Below are positions 1-7,044 of a stretch of 17,350 bases of DNA, one piece after another. The notes beneath the pieces are model-generated. The model was not told the DNA's origin. It did no database searches and saw only the letters and a list, made by a program, of their open reading frames with translations. Made by a program: the position numbers and the translations under genes. The first letter of the stretch is position 1. Each line of letters starts with the position of its first letter. Source of the stretch: Candidatus Poribacteria bacterium WGA-3G (GTDB lineage: Bacteria > Poribacteria > WGA-4E > WGA-3G); contig ASZN01000087.1 in NCBI GenBank assembly GCA_000406005.1, forward strand, positions 1-17,350, written 5' to 3'.

Positions 1-144
1 GCCGAAAACTTGCTATACAAAATACGGCGTAGCTTGCAAGCCGAAAACTTGCTATACAAAATACGGCGTAGCTTGCAAGCCGAAAACTTGCTATAAAAAA
101 TACGGCGTAGCTTGCAAGCCGAAAACTTGCTATAAAAAATACGG
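1..144. repeat. 39-bp direct tandem repeat with small hairpin, about 3.7 copies
   Basis: Copies lie at 1-39, 40-78, 79-117 and 118-144 (the last is cut at 27 bp), with no spacers. Copies 1 and 2 read TATACA where copies 3 and 4 read TATAAA; otherwise the copies are identical over the shared bases. Each full unit contains GTAG followed by a stem GCAAG / CTTGC with loop CCGAAAA (for example 114-118 and 126-130). The array runs off the left edge, so its true copy number is unknown. It ends exactly at the ATG of the first gene. The GTAG-plus-hairpin layout resembles REP elements, which is an inference. Confidence 0.95.
128..136 (+). promoter_or_regulatory. Extended -10 element inside the last repeat copy
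   Basis: TGCTATAAA at 128-136 matches an extended -10 (TGn followed by TATAAA). Transcription would begin near 143, two bases before the ATG at 145, so the mRNA would be leaderless or nearly so. There is no good -35 at the expected place (TAGCTT at 108-113) and no Shine-Dalgarno sequence before the ATG. The same element, with TATACA or TATAAA, occurs in every repeat copy. This is a prediction from sequence only. Confidence 0.4.
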
Positions 145-1221
145 ATGAACCAAAACCGAAAATCTACCAAAACCGTTATCATTCCGCAGGGCGCGTTTAT
201 CATGGGCACCGATATCGAGCCGTTCTATGGAACCGCTTTACTTAATGCGGAACACGCCAAACTCGATGAAGCACCGATGCACGTCCGCTTTCTGAAAGCT
301 TATGCTATCGAACAGTATCCCGTGTCAAACGCCGAATACGCCGCTTTCGTACAGGCGACGAAACATCCGCCGCCAACACACTGGAAAAACGGTCAATTCG
401 CCGACGAAGATGCCGACCTCCCCATTGTCCATGTCAGTTGGCACGATAGCAACGCTTATGCACAATGGGCAGGCAAGCGGCTACCGACGGAAGCAGAATG
501 GGAAAAAGCATCCCGCGGTCCCGACGGACGTATCTATCCTTGGGGCAACACCTTCGTTCCTGCAGAACCGGAATCTACAGATACCTCACAGATCCTGACA
601 ACACACCTCACACCCATCGGTACCCGTCCTGCCACAACAAGCCCTTATGGAATCGGTGAAACTGTCGGGAATGTATGGGAATGGACAGCCGATTGGTACC
701 AGCCATATCCTGATCTAAAACATAAGGTACCTCAACAGGCAACAGATGGAAAACATAAAACCTTACGCGGCGGTTCATGGTTAGAGGCACGCGAGGGGAC
801 AGCAGAACGCTATTTCCGATGCGCCAACCGTCTACACGCACCACCAGACTATAAAGCAAGAAACATCGGATTCCGATGCGCCAGAGAGATACCACCCGAG
901 CAAGCCGAAGCAGTACATGTTCCAGTAGAACCACTTGTTGACTATGTAAAACAGAAGAAACTCGATAACCTACGCCTTCTGCAAAAACGGGCAGAAAAGA
1001 ACAGTCTAAAAGATACATTGATTGCGATCCTCCTCATCGGTGGAGCAACCTACTATGTTATAATAGACGCTGATCTCGTGTTAGCCGGAACGATCGTCGG
1101 TATTATCGGCAGCGGTTTCCTCTTTAGTGCAAGCGTGAATTTTTGGCGGAGATGGCGCGCCGGACAACGAGCAAAGCAAGTGGACTCCGAAAACTTTTCG
1201 CCGCTCCTTTCTGAGGACTGA
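145..1221 (+). CDS. SUMF1/FGE-fold (formylglycine-generating enzyme-like) membrane protein
   Basis: This 358-residue protein has a SUMF1-type fold at about residues 10-247. Family hallmarks are IPQGAFIMG (13-21), the W-G-K-RLPTEAEWE segment (108-120), YPWGN (131-135), GNVWEWTADWY (175-185), LRGGSW (207-212) and NIGFRCARE (240-248). True formylglycine-generating enzymes use a copper-binding Cys pair just after the GGS motif. Here that stretch reads LEAREGTAERYFRC (213-226), and neither catalytic Cys is seen, so sulfatase activation is unlikely. After a charged linker (about 265-289) two hydrophobic helices follow (about 290-308 and 311-333), anchoring it in a membrane. An in-frame stop at 133-135 rules out a start further upstream, and ATG 145 keeps the whole domain. 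The gene begins directly at the repeat without a ribosome binding site. Its substrate is unknown. Confidence 0.85.
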   Translation: MNQNRKSTKTVIIPQGAFIMGTDIEPFYGTALLNAEHAKLDEAPMHVRFLKAYAIEQYPVSNAEYAAFVQATKHPPPTHWKNGQFADEDADLPIVHVSWHDSNAYAQWAGKRLPTEAEWEKASRGPDGRIYPWGNTFVPAEPESTDTSQILTTHLTPIGTRPATTSPYGIGETVGNVWEWTADWYQPYPDLKHKVPQQATDGKHKTLRGGSWLEAREGTAERYFRCANRLHAPPDYKARNIGFRCAREIPPEQAEAVHVPVEPLVDYVKQKKLDNLRLLQKRAEKNSLKDTLIAILLIGGATYYVIIDADLVLAGTIVGIIGSGFLFSASVNFWRRWRAGQRAKQVDSENFSPLLSED

Positions 1222-1262
1222 GTATTGACAACTGAAATCCCGGCATTAGATATATTTTCACA

Positions 1263-1291
1263 TTGACGAGATTTTCAATTCCGTGTAGACT
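1263..1291 (+). promoter_or_regulatory. Candidate sigma-70 promoter for the PhyH gene
   Basis: TTGACG (1263-1268), a 17-bp spacer and TAGACT (1286-1291) lie upstream of the dioxygenase gene. The predicted start near 1298 gives a short leader that includes the GGGAGG ribosome binding site at 1313-1318. A second TTGACA at 1225-1230 has only weak -10 partners. Confidence 0.35.
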
Positions 1292-1323
1292 TTTCGCAAA
1301 TTACAACTTTTTGGGAGGAAACG

Positions 1324-2172
1324 ATGAACCCGCTATGTTTAGAACACTGTTTAACCCAAACAGAAAAACAGCAATTTGATGAAGACGGCTTCTTGGTCGT
1401 TGAAGACGCAATCCCACAGGAGATGGTCGAGAAATTGATTGCCGCTGTCGATCGCGTCGGCGCAGAGCATCTCGGTAAAGACGAACTCCCCACCGACGCA
1501 AGGTTCAACCTTCTCGATTTCGTCGGTAGAGACGAAAGCTTCATCGAACTCCTCGATTGGCACACCACATTCCCGAAAGTGTGGGGCATTCTCGGATGGA
1601 ACATCAAACTCTACCATTCACATTTTATTCTCATGCCGCCGCTGCCACCCGAAGAACATGATAAACCGAAACGACTCGGATGGCACCAAGACAGCGGCAG
1701 ACTCAACATTGAATTGGAAGGCAATCCGAGACCACGCGTATCACTGAAAGTCGCCTATTTCCTGACAGACACATCGGTACCCGGACGCGGCAACTTCTCC
1801 GTGATACCGGGCAGTCATCAATTCAATAAGGTGGAGATGCCAGAAGATAGCACCGCTGATCCTGAGAACGCCACACCGGTGTTCGCAAAACCGGGAACCG
1901 CTGTCTTTTTTGATCGTAGACTCTGGCACGCAGCAGGACGCAATACCTCAGACATCGTCCGAAAGGTACTCTTCTACGGTTATAGCTATCGTTGGCTCCA
2001 ACCCCGCGACGATATGACCGTAGAACACTTCATGGAACACGCCGACCCAATCCGACAGCAGATCATGGGTAAAAGTACGGGTGGACACGGCTACACGTCC
2101 CCAGGCGAGAAAGATGTTCCACTCCGCGCATGGATTCAGGAACACCTCGGAACCGAAGCCGTCGCACGCTAA
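1324..2172 (+). CDS. Phytanoyl-CoA dioxygenase (PhyH) family Fe(II)/2-oxoglutarate oxygenase
   Basis: This 282-residue protein is predicted to be cytoplasmic, with no signal peptide. The PhyH double-stranded beta-helix shows its iron triad: HQD (H121, D123) in WHQDSG, and a distal His (H202) in RRLWHAAGRN. An Arg about 11 residues later (R213) is placed to bind 2-oxoglutarate. The opening segment QQFDEDGFLVVEDAI (16-30) and IPGSHQF (161-167) are also typical of the family. Members hydroxylate diverse small molecules using 2-oxoglutarate and O2; this substrate cannot be read from the sequence. The start ATG follows GGGAGG (1313-1318) by 5 nt. No metabolic partner gene lies next to it, and a hairpin at 2186-2207 follows the stop, so it may be transcribed alone. 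Confidence 0.9.
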   Translation: MNPLCLEHCLTQTEKQQFDEDGFLVVEDAIPQEMVEKLIAAVDRVGAEHLGKDELPTDARFNLLDFVGRDESFIELLDWHTTFPKVWGILGWNIKLYHSHFILMPPLPPEEHDKPKRLGWHQDSGRLNIELEGNPRPRVSLKVAYFLTDTSVPGRGNFSVIPGSHQFNKVEMPEDSTADPENATPVFAKPGTAVFFDRRLWHAAGRNTSDIVRKVLFYGYSYRWLQPRDDMTVEHFMEHADPIRQQIMGKSTGGHGYTSPGEKDVPLRAWIQEHLGTEAVAR

Positions 2173-2185
2173 CACATCAACAAAC

Positions 2186-2207
2186 GGGTGGGCAACGCCG
2201 CCCACCC
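2186..2207 (+). terminator. GC-rich hairpin after the PhyH gene
   Basis: GGGTGGGC (2186-2193) and GCCCACCC (2200-2207) form a perfect 8-bp stem around the loop AACGCC, 13 nt after the stop codon. No T-run follows (TTAACC), so intrinsic termination is uncertain. It may instead be another member of the local hairpin repeats, although it lacks the GTAG seen next to the others. Confidence 0.45.
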
Positions 2208-2273
2208 TTAACCAACCAGTAAACCGTCCCAAATATCCCTTCCTTCGAGAAAAACGAAAGACATTCATTTTTT

Positions 2274-2303
2274 TTGGCAATCTGAAACAGAAAATTGTAT
2301 ACT
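2274..2303 (+). promoter_or_regulatory. Candidate sigma-70 promoter for the first TonB-dependent receptor
   Basis: TTGGCA (2274-2279), an 18-bp spacer and TATACT (2298-2303) lie in the AT-rich gap between the hairpin and the receptor start. The predicted leader is about 55 nt. Confidence 0.35.
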
Positions 2304-2365
2304 TCTTAGTGAACATAATCGTCCACAATTTTTTCAACATATCCAGAACAGAGGTTGCCCAAATC

Positions 2366-4588
2366 ATGAAAAGTTTCTTTTACCTGCTGGCGGTTTTCCT
2401 CGTCCCAGCAATAGCTTTGGCACAAACAGGGATAATCGAGGGGACCGTCTACAACAAAGATACAAAAGAACCGTTAGCAGGCGCAGAGGTCAAGATTCTT
2501 CAAACAGATACGCGTCAAAAAACCGATGAAAACGGAAAGTTCGTATTCAGCGACATCCCTGACGGCACTTACACCTTAGTAGCCACCATCCCTGAGACAG
2601 AACTCATACAACGAACCGTCGTTATCGTCGCATCAGGCGTAACCAAAGAAACTGAAATCTATATAGAGACAGGACAGTATCGTCTCGAAGGTGTGACAGT
2701 CACCGACAAACGGGAACCTAAAACCGTCAGCAAAAAAAGTATTCAGGCACAAGAATTCACGCGTCTACCCGGCACAGCTGGCGACGCGCTTCGCGCACTC
2801 CCAGCCATTCCCGGTATCGGCGTAGCAAACGATTTTAGCGGCGCACTCTACATCCGAGGCGGATCCGATGAGGATAACCTCTACTACTTTGACCGAGTAC
2901 CCGTCGGCTATCCTTACCATTTCGGTGGGATCGTCTCCTCCTTGAGCTCCGAAATTATTGACCGCATCGATGTCTATGCCGGCGGTTATGGTGCCGAGTA
3001 TGGTGTCGATTCTCAAGCCGTCATTGACATCTATTCACAGAACGATAGTCCAGCAGATTTTCGCGGGAAGTTTAATCTCAATTTCCTTTACTCAGAAGGA
3101 CTTTTCCAAGGTAAAATTGGCGAAAACGGGTTCTGGTACGCCGCAGGACGGAGAAGCTACATCGACCTGTTCATCGGAACCCTCACATTTAATGCCGTCT
3201 CAATCGATTCTTTCCCCCGTTTTTGGGATTATCAAATTAAAGCAGGATACGATCTGAACGAAAAACACCAACTCTTTTTTAATCTGTTCGCCTCCAGCGA
3301 CCAGTTCGCACTCACATTAGACGGTGAAGATGTCGATCAAGATTTCAGAGGCAATACCAGTTTTGAAAGCGGCTTTGAAGGCGCAGGTATCCACCTCCGT
3401 TCTTTCCTCACAGAACGACTCACCTCTTTTTTATCACTCACTCGTTCCAACTTCCTATTCGATGTCAATTTCGGTCCCCAGATATCTCTTAATATCAACG
3501 CCCCGAGTTACACCCTCCGAGAAGACATCACCTACGAGTTAAACGCGAAACACCGCTTAGAAACCGGATTAATCCTTGGACTTGAACCGGGAGAGGTTAC
3601 CGGTACTTTCACACGGATTCCAGACGAAGGTGAGGTTGACTTTGACATCCGATTCGAGGAAAAGATTGTATTAGATGAATATGTGCGTGGACAACGCATC
3701 GAAGGCTATCTACAAGACAGATATGCGGTGCTACCGTTTTTATCCGCTGTGTTTGGCATCCGTTTCGACTATTTCAACCGTACCGATGAACTCTCTATCC
3801 AACCGCGCGGTAGCCTACTCCTCGAACTCCCGAACGCATCCGAACTCCTATTCGCCTACGGCGTTTACAACCAGACCCCGATCCCAGCACTCCTCTCCCC
3901 GACCATCGGTAACCCGGCTCTGAAATCAAGCAGCGCAAGCCACTATATCCTCGAACTCAAACGACAACTCTCAGAAGATACAGAAATCAAAATGGCAGCC
4001 TACTATAAAGACCTGTCAGGGATCGCAACTGTTGACGAAGAAGCCGCTTACCTCAATCAAGGGGTCGGCTACGCACAAGGCACCGAGATTTTTCTCAGAC
4101 ATCAACGAGACGATCGATTCTTTGGCTGGGTCTCCTACGCTTATGCGCTCTCTAAACGTCGCGACCGTGACGGAGAACCCTACCGTTATTATTCTTTTGA
4201 CCAGACCCACGTCGCCACACTCGCAGCGAGCTATAACCTAACCCCAACATGGGAATTCGGCGCGAAATGGCAGTACCGAACCGGGAACCCTTATACGCCT
4301 TGCACCGGCGCAACAGTCGGTTTCGACCCTCGGAACGGCGATCGTATCTATATCCCTATTTACGCCGAAACATACTCCGATCGGCTGCCGGCATACCACA
4401 GGCTCGATCTTCGCGTCAGCAAAACTTTCCAATTCAACGCGTGGAATCTCGGCATCTTCCTCGAACTCCTAAATACTTACAACAGACAGAACCTCCTGGA
4501 TTTCAACTACAGCGAGGATTGTGCAACAAGGAATGATATCAACCAATTGCCGATTCTACCTTATCTCGGAATCACAGCGGAATTTTAA
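2366..4588 (+). CDS. TonB-dependent outer-membrane receptor with N-terminal carboxypeptidase-regulatory-like domain
   Basis: The chosen ATG (2366) gives 740 residues and a clean signal peptide (residues 1-19, cleavage near IALA|QTG). The same frame stays open upstream to 2081, but that stretch lies inside the PhyH gene and would bury the signal peptide. A weak AGAGG (2350-2354) precedes the start. Residues about 22-102 form a CarboxypepD_reg-like beta-sandwich (EGTVYNKDTKEPLAGAEV, DENGKF, IPDGTYTL). A TonB-box-like strand, LEGVTVTDKR (107-116), comes next. The plug domain (about 117-225) contains LYIRGG, EDNLYYFDR, GYPYH and QAVIDIYS. The rest is a beta-barrel ending in a terminal Phe (LGITAEF). 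It should import or bind a ligand at the outer membrane using TonB energy. No SusD partner is present and the ligand is unknown. The next gene is a paralogue. Confidence 0.9.
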   Translation: MKSFFYLLAVFLVPAIALAQTGIIEGTVYNKDTKEPLAGAEVKILQTDTRQKTDENGKFVFSDIPDGTYTLVATIPETELIQRTVVIVASGVTKETEIYIETGQYRLEGVTVTDKREPKTVSKKSIQAQEFTRLPGTAGDALRALPAIPGIGVANDFSGALYIRGGSDEDNLYYFDRVPVGYPYHFGGIVSSLSSEIIDRIDVYAGGYGAEYGVDSQAVIDIYSQNDSPADFRGKFNLNFLYSEGLFQGKIGENGFWYAAGRRSYIDLFIGTLTFNAVSIDSFPRFWDYQIKAGYDLNEKHQLFFNLFASSDQFALTLDGEDVDQDFRGNTSFESGFEGAGIHLRSFLTERLTSFLSLTRSNFLFDVNFGPQISLNINAPSYTLREDITYELNAKHRLETGLILGLEPGEVTGTFTRIPDEGEVDFDIRFEEKIVLDEYVRGQRIEGYLQDRYAVLPFLSAVFGIRFDYFNRTDELSIQPRGSLLLELPNASELLFAYGVYNQTPIPALLSPTIGNPALKSSSASHYILELKRQLSEDTEIKMAAYYKDLSGIATVDEEAAYLNQGVGYAQGTEIFLRHQRDDRFFGWVSYAYALSKRRDRDGEPYRYYSFDQTHVATLAASYNLTPTWEFGAKWQYRTGNPYTPCTGATVGFDPRNGDRIYIPIYAETYSDRLPAYHRLDLRVSKTFQFNAWNLGIFLELLNTYNRQNLLDFNYSEDCATRNDINQLPILPYLGITAEF

Positions 4589-4679
4589 TCCGATTTTCCA
4601 TTATAAACAGCACAATCCTGTTCACTTGCCAGTTTACTATTTAAATTGACACATTAAAAAACAACAAACCTCTGCCTTG

Positions 4680-4740
4680 CAGGCGGAGTTTGGAACCCCG
4701 CTTCCTACTTCCAGGCGCGGTTTGGAACCCCGCTTCCTAT
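4680..4740. repeat. Two-copy imperfect direct repeat, 32-bp period
   Basis: The copies start at 4680 and 4712. They share CAGGCG and then GTTTGGAACCCCGCTTCCTA, differing only at the two bases between (GA against CG). On the minus strand the copy ending at 4711 reads GTAG followed by GAAGCGG and, further on, CCGC, so GCGG/CCGC can form a stem. The other copy has ATAG in place of GTAG. This matches the GTAG-plus-hairpin pattern of the repeats at both window edges. It lies just upstream of the second receptor. Confidence 0.8.
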
Positions 4741-4749
4741 AGATGCTAC

Positions 4750-4753
4750 GGAG
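4750..4753 (+). promoter_or_regulatory. Ribosome binding site that selects a TTG start
   Basis: GGAG lies 8 nt before TTG 4762. An earlier in-frame TTG (4690) sits inside the direct repeat, lacks such a site and would add 24 residues in front of the signal peptide. This site therefore supports TTG 4762 as the real start. Confidence 0.6.
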
Positions 4754-4761
4754 ACAAATCG

Positions 4762-6966
4762 TTGAAAAAGACATTAATCTATTTAATAATCTGCTGTTTG
4801 GTGCCGTTTAATGCCATCGCCGAAACCGAGGATACCGACACATCAGAGGTTATAGCGGGTGAAGCCGAGGATCCTGTCACTACGTTAGACCCTATAACGA
4901 TTGAGGGCAAACGGATAGAAAGAAAGTCAAGGCAGACTTTGGACGGTGAATTACTCAAGAAAACGCCAGGCAGCGCAGGCGATCCGCTTCGCGGTATAGC
5001 ACGACTCCCAAGTGTCGCAACTATAAACGATTTCTTTGGTGTCCTTTCTGTACGCGGCGGTGCCCCGGAAGATAATCTCTATTACTTTGACCGACTCCCT
5101 TTAGGATACCCCTATCATCTACTCGGTATTGTTTCAGTCGTCAGTTCCGAAGTTATTGGAGAAGTTGATGTGTACCCAGGAGGATTCGGTGCTGAGTTCG
5201 GCGCAGACGCACAAGCAGTTATTGATATTCACTCAGTTCCAAAAAACAGGGAATCTTTAGGACGGTTCGATGGAACAATAAAACCCAGCTTCATCTACTC
5301 CGAAGCCTTCTTCAATGGTGCTTTTGACTTTAGCGACGCATTTGAAAATCTAAAAGATCCCGAGAACGACAAAATCAACGAAACATCGGTGCGGAACGAC
5401 CAGGACTATTTAAACGAAGCGTTAGTCGGACAAGGGTATTGGTACGCTTTTGGCAGGCTTAGCTACTTGGAACCGCTCTTTGAATTGGCATCACGCTTAG
5501 TAGAAGTCGAAGATCTGGTACGGCAGGTCCCACGCTTTTGGAGCTACCAATTAAAAGGTGTTTACAAACTCAACGATAATCATGGACTCGTCCTTAACGC
5601 AGTTACCGCCTATGATACGTTCAAATTACAATTGGGATCACAAGAAGTCCATGATAGTGATGTCCAAGGCCCCTTAAACTCAGAAAACCCGTTTGATGTT
5701 CAAGGGATCCATTTCTACTCTCAACTCTTGCCGAGATTCCGGTCAATCTTATCATTAACCCGCTCCTTTTCAGAAAACGAAATCGCCTTCGGTAACGACT
5801 ACTACTATCGCACAGCCTCGTCTGTCTACGCGCTTCGGAATGATTTTACTTACACGACATCTTCAGAAAATACAGATGTGGAATTCGGTTACTTGTTGTC
5901 AAGCAATCCCTCAACAGTTATCAGCCATGGCACGCACAGACCTGAAGAGGGAGATCCAAATTATAATTACCGAATTTGGTATAACCTTCAAAGAGTGGAT
6001 GTTACTGAAACGCAAAACCTACATCGCTTAGAGGGATACCTCCAAGCCAGACAATATCTATTTTCTTCTAAAGTTTTGGGCACTGTCGGAATGCGAACGA
6101 GCTATTTTAATCTCACGGATGGTCTATCACTACAGCCACGTGGACAGCTCCGTTTCAGTCTTCCGTGGGAAGAAGCGTTCCTATATTTTAGTTACGGCCG
6201 CTACACCCAAAATCCACGATTAGACCAATTTGTGCTTGGTGCAAGACCAAACGCTGCCCTTGAGCCGAGTCTCGCAACGCATTACGTCCTTGAGTTGAAA
6301 CAACCGCTACCGTTCGGCGCAGAACTGAAAATCGCCGGCTATTACAAAACACTCCACGACCTCATTAGATACAATGAAGATGAAAAACAGTATCAGAACG
6401 GTCAGACAGGTTTTGTGCGTGGATTTGAAACCTCTTTAGAATACCAATTTTCTAAAGCCTTTAACGGGTGGATAGCGTACGCATATACCGTTTCTAAACG
6501 TCGGGACTTCTCTGAAAAATTCCATCGTTTCTATACCTACAACAGTCCGCATGTGCTGACGCTCGCGACGAGTTACAGCGCGTCTCCAGCATCGCTCGTC
6601 TCAATTCCACTCATCAAAACGTTAGACATAAACGCGAAGTGGCAATACCAGAGCGGCGTGCTTTATGCCCCCTTAACAGGACGAACTATCTTCACAAACT
6701 TCCGGACCAAGGAGATGAAATGGCAACCGCTCTATGGAGAATGGACACGCACCACGCCATATCACCGCTTAGACTTGAGCCTCCACTTCCAATTATTCGG
6801 CGGGTTAGAGGATAAAGATTGGAAATTAGGATTCGCACTTGAGGTTTGGAACGTCTATAATCGAACCAATATACTTGAAGTCCGCTACAGCCCGAATTTC
6901 ACGAAAGAGGAACCCATCTCGCAATTGCCCATTATCCCATTTGTAGCGATGGTGTTAGAATTTTAG
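4762..6966 (+). CDS. TonB-dependent outer-membrane receptor, paralogue without the regulatory-like domain
   Basis: With TTG 4762 as start the protein has 734 residues and opens with a signal peptide, MKKTLIYLIICCLVPFNAIA, cleaved before ETED. There is no in-frame ATG near the 5' end. It lacks the CarboxypepD_reg domain of the preceding receptor and passes through a short acidic linker to a TonB-box-like strand, LDPITIEGKR (42-51). The plug (about 55-165) is clearly paralogous to its neighbour: SVRGG, EDNLYYFDR, GYPYH, a GGFGAEFGADAQAVIDI stretch and conserved spacing. The barrel runs to a terminal Phe (MVLEF). An insertion after the first barrel strands (about residues 180-215, rich in D, E and N) is absent from the first receptor. 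It probably handles a related ligand. The 173-bp gap from the first receptor holds the two-copy repeat and no clear terminator, so co-transcription is possible. Confidence 0.88.
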   Translation: MKKTLIYLIICCLVPFNAIAETEDTDTSEVIAGEAEDPVTTLDPITIEGKRIERKSRQTLDGELLKKTPGSAGDPLRGIARLPSVATINDFFGVLSVRGGAPEDNLYYFDRLPLGYPYHLLGIVSVVSSEVIGEVDVYPGGFGAEFGADAQAVIDIHSVPKNRESLGRFDGTIKPSFIYSEAFFNGAFDFSDAFENLKDPENDKINETSVRNDQDYLNEALVGQGYWYAFGRLSYLEPLFELASRLVEVEDLVRQVPRFWSYQLKGVYKLNDNHGLVLNAVTAYDTFKLQLGSQEVHDSDVQGPLNSENPFDVQGIHFYSQLLPRFRSILSLTRSFSENEIAFGNDYYYRTASSVYALRNDFTYTTSSENTDVEFGYLLSSNPSTVISHGTHRPEEGDPNYNYRIWYNLQRVDVTETQNLHRLEGYLQARQYLFSSKVLGTVGMRTSYFNLTDGLSLQPRGQLRFSLPWEEAFLYFSYGRYTQNPRLDQFVLGARPNAALEPSLATHYVLELKQPLPFGAELKIAGYYKTLHDLIRYNEDEKQYQNGQTGFVRGFETSLEYQFSKAFNGWIAYAYTVSKRRDFSEKFHRFYTYNSPHVLTLATSYSASPASLVSIPLIKTLDINAKWQYQSGVLYAPLTGRTIFTNFRTKEMKWQPLYGEWTRTTPYHRLDLSLHFQLFGGLEDKDWKLGFALEVWNVYNRTNILEVRYSPNFTKEEPISQLPIIPFVAMVLEF

Positions 6967-7029
6967 TAAAATTTATATAGTCCAATCTGTCTCCCTTTTC
7001 GTCTTTATAAGGCATAAACGCTTTACCCA

Positions 7030-7036
7030 AAGGAGG
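7030..7036 (+). promoter_or_regulatory. Strong ribosome binding site that selects a TTG start
   Basis: AAGGAGG at 7030-7036 is a near-perfect Shine-Dalgarno sequence, 8 nt before TTG 7045. This makes the TTG start of the DUF5916 gene convincing. Confidence 0.75.
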
Positions 7037-7044
7037 CAACGCTC

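Noticed and set aside
1..144. CRISPR-like array at the left edge
   Set aside because: Units follow one another without variable spacers, so this is a plain tandem repeat. The same holds for 17256-17350.
608..1018. Open frame of 136 codons on the minus strand within the SUMF1-domain gene
   Set aside because: It opposes a well-supported gene, has no ribosome binding site and resembles no family.
2081..2365. In-frame upstream extension of the first receptor
   Set aside because: It lies mostly inside the PhyH gene, has no receptor-like content and would place a clear signal peptide in mid-protein. ATG 2366 is the better start.
4762..4824. Second receptor as a lipoprotein because of Cys-Cys in its signal peptide
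   Set aside because: The Cys pair lies in the middle of the hydrophobic core, not in a lipobox, and a normal cleavage site AIA|ETE follows.
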